In this document: in pieces, positions 6,362-10,455 of the stretch
Layout of the letters: every line of letters begins with the position of its first letter
How positions within the stretch are numbered: the stretch's first letter is position 1
DNA from: an uncultured Prevotella sp.
Lineage (GTDB): Bacteria; Bacteroidota; Bacteroidia; Bacteroidales; Bacteroidaceae
DNA: 10,455 bases
Direction of reading: 5' to 3'
Assembly: GCA_900556795.1 (NCBI GenBank)
Contig: USQD01000052.1
Location: 1-10,455, forward strand
Position numbers and translations under genes: made by a program
The notes under the pieces: generated by a model
The model's database searches: none
Told to the model about the DNA's origin: nothing
The model's input: the letters and a program-made list of their open reading frames with translations, nothing else

Positions 6362-7579
6362 TTATCTGTTCATGACGCTCTTCACACCCTTTCCCTTAGT
6401 AAGATGCAGGGTGGCAGCCTTGAGCTTATGGTTGCTGTGGTCGAAGATGATGGCCGGGTCGAGGCGCTTGCCGCCGAAAGACACCTCGAAATGGAGATGC
6501 TCTGTGGTGGCCCTGCCGGTGCGGCCCGTAAGACCGATTACCTGACCAGCCTTCACCTTGTCGCCCTTCTTCACCATGTTCTTACTCTGATGGCTATAGA
6601 GCGTTTCCAAGCCGTAAGCATGCTTGATGCGGATGCAGTTGCCATAGCCGTAATAAGGACCCGAGGCTACTACCTCGCCATCGAAGGCGGCATAAATCTC
6701 GTCGTTAGGCTTGGTCTTCAAATCCACACCCGAGTGACGGCGGGCACCTCCGTATGGACTGATGACACGGGCATCAGGCAATGGATATGCCCATGCCTTC
6801 TCCTCTATCTTCTCCAGATCGAGCAGGAAGGTGTTAGTGATGGTAAACGGGTCGTACACCTCGTCGGGGTCGAGAGTCATGGCGTGATCGCTACGGCTGC
6901 TTCCCGATTTCTTATTTGTTTCCTTATCGTTTCTATCATTCTTATCGTTCTTGGAAACGGAGGAATCCTTGCCACCTATCACCGTGATATTGATGCGGCT
7001 GCCTATCTTGCGGAACTGCACGGTCTGTCGGCGGAGCTTATGGCTCTTCAGTTCGATGATGGTTTCCGGGTTGATGCGTGCACCATTCACCATGATGGAG
7101 AAATCGCAGTAGGTCTCACCCTCCTTGGTACCCACGATGGCGATAGTTTGTCCGGCATCCACATGCTGTCCCACCTTCATCAGGTTCTCGGCATTGTTGG
7201 CATACACGGTTTCCAGACCATTGTCGTGACGGATGACGATGACATTACCCATCGACTCGGTTTTGCGCGAGAGTCGCACATAACCTTCAAACATCGCCTT
7301 GACGGCGTCGCCCTTCGAGGTTTCGATGCGCATCACGCTATTGCCATTGGTAAGGCTAGCCTTGCCCACAGGAAGCGGGAAGGAATATTCCTTGGCACGG
7401 AATATCTCAAAGTCAACATTGAAGGCTTGACTCTGGGCAAAGAGGCCTGGCGTTGCGATGCTCACCTGCTGTTGCTCGGCGGCAGTAAACTCATTTTTGG
7501 CGGGCATGAAACTGCTCAGGGATAGCATCAGCATGCCCGAGACGGCTACTAGCCCCAATCTCTGTCTTAATCTACTCAT
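6362..7579 (-). CDS. M23/LytM-type peptidoglycan endopeptidase with two LytM domains
   Basis: The 405-residue protein starts with a basic then hydrophobic segment (about 1-27), probably a signal peptide or N-anchor, so it acts in the envelope. Two LytM-like domains follow, separated by a Lys/Asp/Asn/Ser-rich linker (about 204-235). The C-terminal domain (about 263-382) has the full zinc set: HSGVD (His282, Asp286), YSH (His330) and HLHFEV (His361, His363). It should cut peptide cross-links in peptidoglycan. The N-terminal domain (about 66-177) has the same order of segments (GLETVYANN against GLETLYSHQ; YCDFSIMVNG against HLHFEVSFGG). All its metal ligands are replaced, so it is probably structural or regulatory, as in degenerate LytM activators. 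It lies downstream of pgeF after a probable terminator, so it may have its own promoter. Confidence 0.9.
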   Translation of the reverse strand: MSRLRQRLGLVAVSGMLMLSLSSFMPAKNEFTAAEQQQVSIATPGLFAQSQAFNVDFEIFRAKEYSFPLPVGKASLTNGNSVMRIETSKGDAVKAMFEGYVRLSRKTESMGNVIVIRHDNGLETVYANNAENLMKVGQHVDAGQTIAIVGTKEGETYCDFSIMVNGARINPETIIELKSHKLRRQTVQFRKIGSRINITVIGGKDSSVSKNDKNDRNDKETNKKSGSSRSDHAMTLDPDEVYDPFTITNTFLLDLEKIEEKAWAYPLPDARVISPYGGARRHSGVDLKTKPNDEIYAAFDGEVVASGPYYGYGNCIRIKHAYGLETLYSHQSKNMVKKGDKVKAGQVIGLTGRTGRATTEHLHFEVSFGGKRLDPAIIFDHSNHKLKAATLHLTKGKGVKSVMNR

Positions 7580-7602
7580 TATCTCTATCGTTCTAAATCT
7601 CT

Positions 7603-7654
7603 AAATTAACTATAGACTATAAATTATTAACTGTAAACTATTAACTGTAAATTG
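7603..7654. repeat. AT-rich tandem repeat before the M23 gene
   Basis: TATTAACTGTAAA occurs at 7625-7637 and 7639-7651 (period 14). Looser copies lie to the left (AATTAACTATAG, ACTATAAATTATTA). The block lies 24 bases upstream of the M23 start, where a promoter would be expected, but I see no exact TAnnTTTG on the minus strand. It may be simple slippage DNA or an expression-tuning spacer. Confidence 0.6.
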
Positions 7655-7706
7655 AAAAACATCCACTTCTCCCTCTTCGTTCATAGAAAAGACAGAAATG
7701 GATGTT
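7655..7706 (-). terminator. Probable intrinsic terminator after pgeF
   Basis: Read on the minus strand, AACATCCATTTCT pairs with AGAAGTGGATGTT (plus coordinates 7694-7706 and 7658-7670): 13 pairs including one G.U wobble, with a 23-base loop. The stem runs into a T tract (A7655-A7659 on the plus strand). It begins 18 bases after the pgeF stop. The long loop makes it less certain than the 6284 terminator. Confidence 0.6.
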
Positions 7707-7723
7707 ATCTTGAAAATCATATT

Positions 7724-8566
7724 TTATTTCTCCAAGAGGATGGCAGTATAGATTCTGCCGCTCTCTGTGCCCAACTTGCGAGCAGAGAAATACTCGTCGC
7801 TATGCTGGAAGGTACAGATGCCGCAATCCTGGATATTCTCTTCGGCTACCCCGCAATGCAGAAGAATCTGCTTGTTGCAGAGCGGAAGATTGAGGTGCCA
7901 CTTCAGGGGCTGAACGATATTACCTTCAGCAGCCAGGCGTTCGCGCTCAGCTGGGTCGGCAGAAAAAGATGCATTAGGGCGCTGCTCTGCAATCTCTTCC
8001 ATCGGGAAGGCAGCCTGCTCGAATGCCTCGTAAACCTCATCTCCCACTTCAAAACTGTCGAGCGAGATGCCCGGACCTATCACAGCCTTCAGCTTTTTAG
8101 GGTCGGTATGATAGGTGAACGCCATCTCCTGGATGGTTTTGTGAACGATGCGCGCTAAAGTACCTCTCCATCCGGCATGGATGGCAGCAACAGCATGATG
8201 CTCCTCATCATAAAGAAGCACAGGGATGCAATCGGCTGTAGAAACGCCAATGCATACGCCTGCCTGATTGGTCATCAAGGCATCTACCCCTTCAAGTACC
8301 ATCTTACGGATATTCTCAGGCATGGTAAAAAACTCATCTGCGATATTACGCACCTCTACTCCATGTACCTGATGCGGCATGATGAGATGGGCTGTATCAA
8401 TACCCAACTCTGTGGCAAGACGCTTGCGGTTTTCAGCCACATGTTCTGCATTATCACCGCAAAACTCATTGATATTAAATTCGCCATAGTTGCCCTGACT
8501 CACACCACCCTTACGGGTAGTAGAGAAAGCCTTGACACCAGAGGCTATATTATATTCCTTGAACAT
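7724..8566 (-). CDS. pgeF: Peptidoglycan editing factor / YfiH-family (DUF152, laccase-like) protein
   Basis: The 280-residue protein belongs to the YfiH/PgeF family (multi-copper polyphenol oxidase-like fold). In E. coli PgeF removes wrongly incorporated L-Ser from peptidoglycan precursors; other members have been reported with purine nucleoside phosphorylase activity, so the substrate here is inferred. The three conserved metal-site residues are visible: His68 in PHQVHG, Cys113 in STADCIPVLL and His130 in IHAGWRGT. Other family blocks are FSTTRKGG near the start, AVIGPGI, and CTFQHSDEYFSARK near the end. Length is slightly above the usual 240-270 because of a longer N-terminal part. The start lies 26 bases after the obg stop, so the two are co-transcribed. 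A hairpin follows the stop. Confidence 0.92.
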   Translation of the reverse strand: MFKEYNIASGVKAFSTTRKGGVSQGNYGEFNINEFCGDNAEHVAENRKRLATELGIDTAHLIMPHQVHGVEVRNIADEFFTMPENIRKMVLEGVDALMTNQAGVCIGVSTADCIPVLLYDEEHHAVAAIHAGWRGTLARIVHKTIQEMAFTYHTDPKKLKAVIGPGISLDSFEVGDEVYEAFEQAAFPMEEIAEQRPNASFSADPAERERLAAEGNIVQPLKWHLNLPLCNKQILLHCGVAEENIQDCGICTFQHSDEYFSARKLGTESGRIYTAILLEK

Positions 8567-8592
8567 TGAACTTCCAACTTTGAACTTTATGA

Positions 8593-9753
8593 TTACTCAT
8601 ATTCGAAATCATCGAGGTCATCAACGTCCTCGATTTCATCCTCATCGATATATTCCACGATGTCCTCACCTTCAGCTTCCAGTTCCTGCTGGAAGCGGGA
8701 CATGTCCTTATCACGATGCACGAGGGTATCCTCGGCTGTAATCTCCTGCAGCTTATTGCTCTCAGAGTTCAGTTCCTTCCAGAGCACATCCTTCAAATCC
8801 TGAATGCCCTGTCCGGTAACAGAAGAAATGAAGACTACAGGAAGGTCGGTAGGAAGAGTATCCTTCAACATCTCGATGAGCTCATCATCCAGGAGATCAC
8901 ACTTGGTGATGGCAAGCACACGGTGCTTATCGAGCATCTCTGGATTGAAATTCTTCAACTCGCCCAGCAACACCTCATATTCCTTCTTGATATCATCAGT
9001 ATCGCCCGGTACCATAAAGAGCAGCAGGGAGTTGCGTTCGATATGGCGCAGGAATCGCAAACCTAAGCCCTTTCCTTCGCTCGCACCCTCGATGATGCCA
9101 GGAATGTCGGCCATGACAAAACTCTGGTGATCACGATAATCCACGATACCCAGTGACGGTTCGAGCGTAGTAAACGGATAGTTGGCAATCTTAGGACGAG
9201 CACTGGATACAGCACTCAACAAGGTAGACTTTCCGGCATTAGGGAAACCTACCAGACCCACATCGGCAAGGAGCTTCAACTCCATGATGATGGTCATCTC
9301 CTGCATAGGTTCTCCAGGCTGTGCATAACGAGGCGCCTGATTAGTGGCAGAACGGAACTGGAAATTACCCAATCCACCGCGACCACCCTTGAGAAGCAGC
9401 ACTTCCTGACCATCGTATGCCACATCGCATACAAACTTGCCGGTCTCGGCATTATACACCACGGTACCGCAAGGCACATCAATATAGATGTCCTTACCAT
9501 CGGTTCCATGACACTTGTCACGTCCTCCATTGCCACCATGCTCGGCGAAGAAGTGGCGCTGATACTTCAGATGCAGCAAAGTCCAGTAGTTGTGGTTGCC
9601 GCGAAGATAGATGCTTCCTCCACGTCCGCCATCGCCACCGTCAGGTCCACCATTCGGTTGGTACTTCACGTGGCGCAGGTGCATGGAGCCTTTACCACCC
9701 TTACCAGAGCGGCAGTTGATCTTTACATAATCTACGAAATTGGATTCAGCCAT
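8593..9753 (-). CDS. obg: Obg-family GTPase (ObgE/CgtA)
   Basis: This essential GTPase acts in assembly of the large ribosomal subunit and in stress control. The Gly-rich Obg domain fills about 1-158 ([31 protein letters not shown]). The G domain follows: P-loop GFPNAGKST (169-177), switch I YPFTT (192-196), DIPG (216-219), TKCD (283-286, a variant of NKxD) and SSV (310-312). No separate C-terminal OCT domain is present; the protein ends in a strongly acidic tail ([12 protein letters not shown]), as I recall for Bacteroidota Obg proteins. The 386-residue length fits. ATG 9753 begins [10 protein letters not shown], the family start. It follows adk after 116 bases and precedes pgeF by 26 bases. 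Confidence 0.95.
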   Translation of the reverse strand: MAESNFVDYVKINCRSGKGGKGSMHLRHVKYQPNGGPDGGDGGRGGSIYLRGNHNYWTLLHLKYQRHFFAEHGGNGGRDKCHGTDGKDIYIDVPCGTVVYNAETGKFVCDVAYDGQEVLLLKGGRGGLGNFQFRSATNQAPRYAQPGEPMQEMTIIMELKLLADVGLVGFPNAGKSTLLSAVSSARPKIANYPFTTLEPSLGIVDYRDHQSFVMADIPGIIEGASEGKGLGLRFLRHIERNSLLLFMVPGDTDDIKKEYEVLLGELKNFNPEMLDKHRVLAITKCDLLDDELIEMLKDTLPTDLPVVFISSVTGQGIQDLKDVLWKELNSESNKLQEITAEDTLVHRDKDMSRFQQELEAEGEDIVEYIDEDEIEDVDDLDDFEYE

Positions 9754-9776
9754 TTATTTTTCCTTTTTAATTGAAT

Positions 9777-9834
9777 GAATAAATCTTCTTTTATTGAACA
9801 AAAGATTCTTCTTTTATTTAACGAATAAATCTTC
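9777..9834. repeat. Direct repeats in the adk-obg gap
   Basis: GAATAAATCTTC occurs at 9777-9788 and 9823-9834, and TCTTCTTTTATT at 9784-9795 and 9807-9818. TCTTTT (9787-9792) can also pair with AAAAGA (9800-9805). The AT-rich block lies between the adk terminator hairpin and the obg start. I see no exact TAnnTTTG promoter for obg in it. Confidence 0.55.
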
Positions 9835-9857
9835 CCCGCAGCCTTGCGGGGAAGATT
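9828..9857 (-). terminator. Hairpin after adk, probable intrinsic terminator
   Basis: AATCTTCCCCGCA (9828-9840) pairs perfectly with TGCGGGGAAGATT (9845-9857), 13 pairs with loop GCCT, 12 bases after the adk stop. The stem is GC-rich at its tip. On the minus strand the sequence behind it is AT-rich but not a clean T run; on the plus strand ATTTTATC follows. It may give partial termination or protect the 3' end of the adk message. Confidence 0.65.
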
Positions 9858-9869
9858 ATTTTATCTTGA

Positions 9870-10442
9870 TTACAAGTTGTCGATTACATTACAAACACGT
9901 GCAAAGATCTCATCTACTGTACCGAGACCCTCGATGTGGTGGTGGATACCTTCCTTCTCATACCAGTCGATGAGCGGAGCAGTCTGTGTATGATATACGT
10001 TGAGACGCTTCTTGATAGTCTCCTCGTTATCATCAGAACGGCCACTTTCCTTACCACGGTTAATCAAACGAGCCATCAACTCGTCCTCTGGTACTGCCAA
10101 CTCAATCATGGCAGCAATCTTATGACCGCGCTCAGAGAGCATCTTCTTCAAAGCCTCAGCCTGTGGAGTAGTACGTGGGAAACCATCGAAGATAACACCA
10201 GCGTGCTCCTTACCAAAGCTATCGTATACACTTGCGAGGATGTCGATCATCAACTCGTCTGGAATCAACTGACCATTGTCGATAAATCCCTTAGCTGTCT
10301 TACCAAGCTCTGTACCATTCTTGATTTCATTACGAAGTACATCACCTGTTGAAATGTGACCGAGACCATACTTCTCAATCATCTTGTCGCTCTGTGTACC
10401 TTTACCTGCACCTGGAGCGCCGAAAATTACGATATTTTTCAT
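9870..10442 (-). CDS. adk: Adenylate kinase
   Basis: The cytosolic enzyme interconverts ATP + AMP and 2 ADP. The 190-residue protein has the P-loop GAPGAGKGT (8-16), the AMP-binding block HISTGDVLR (about 29-37), the signature DGFPRT (86-91) and a short LID around RGKESGRSDDN (129-139). The LID lacks the four-Cys zinc site of the long form, so this is the short type common in Bacteroidota. ATG 10442 is the family start (MKNIVIFGAPGAG), with AAGG 7-10 bases upstream as a weak Shine-Dalgarno. Its promoter lies to the right, outside the window. It is the first visible gene of the adk-obg-pgeF-M23 series. Confidence 0.96.
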   Translation of the reverse strand: MKNIVIFGAPGAGKGTQSDKMIEKYGLGHISTGDVLRNEIKNGTELGKTAKGFIDNGQLIPDELMIDILASVYDSFGKEHAGVIFDGFPRTTPQAEALKKMLSERGHKIAAMIELAVPEDELMARLINRGKESGRSDDNEETIKKRLNVYHTQTAPLIDWYEKEGIHHHIEGLGTVDEIFARVCNVIDNL

Positions 10443-10455
10443 TTTTACCTTAAAT

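Noticed and set aside
6272..7525. Plus-strand open frame of 417 codons
   Set aside because: It overlaps the terminator and lies opposite the M23 peptidase, which has clear zinc motifs and a signal segment. The plus-strand product has no recognisable features.

Overview
The window looks like chromosomal DNA of a Bacteroidota bacterium, most likely Prevotella/Segatella. The signs are a lipoprotein with a Bacteroidota-type export signal, a GLPGLI-family protein next to a TonB-type outer-membrane barrel, a promoter of the TAnnTTTG type, weak Shine-Dalgarno sequences, and an adk-obg-pgeF-M23 gene order of the kind I recall from this phylum. The genus is an inference from general resemblance; no 16S or other marker is present.

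Left part (1-4667): an accessory and visibly decaying region. It opens with the 3' end of an unrecognised gene (2-520), followed 9 bases later by a small predicted surface lipoprotein (530-880). A 277-base non-coding stretch with two hairpins leads to a dead IS91-family (HUH, Y2) transposase on the minus strand. That transposase carries two in-frame stop codons and lacks its N-terminus. At about 2230-2240 it abuts a GLPGLI-family gene that has lost its 5' end and carries an apparent one-base deletion. The GLPGLI gene overlaps an outer-membrane receptor gene that keeps a signal peptide, part of a carboxypeptidase-regulatory-like domain and a barrel. The TonB plug is missing, and the reading frame changes at an internal deletion junction near 3130-3150. 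Three consecutive genes are therefore pseudogenes.

Middle (4668-6340): a clear Bacteroidota promoter drives a stand-alone AICAR formyltransferase (purine synthesis, no IMP cyclohydrolase domain). A 66-residue Lys-rich protein of unknown function follows 21 bases downstream. A strong hairpin with T tracts on both sides ends this unit and also the convergent minus-strand unit.

Right part (6362-10442, all minus strand): housekeeping genes transcribed adk -> obg -> pgeF -> M23/LytM peptidase. They cover adenylate kinase, a ribosome-assembly GTPase, a peptidoglycan-editing factor and an envelope peptidase with two LytM domains, one of them catalytically dead. Hairpins after adk and pgeF suggest partial termination inside the cluster.

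I found no CRISPR array, tRNA, rRNA, phage module or convincing new defence system. The most useful leads are the decayed GLPGLI/receptor locus, the unidentified pair at the left edge, the small basic gene behind the AICAR formyltransferase, and the degenerate LytM domain.
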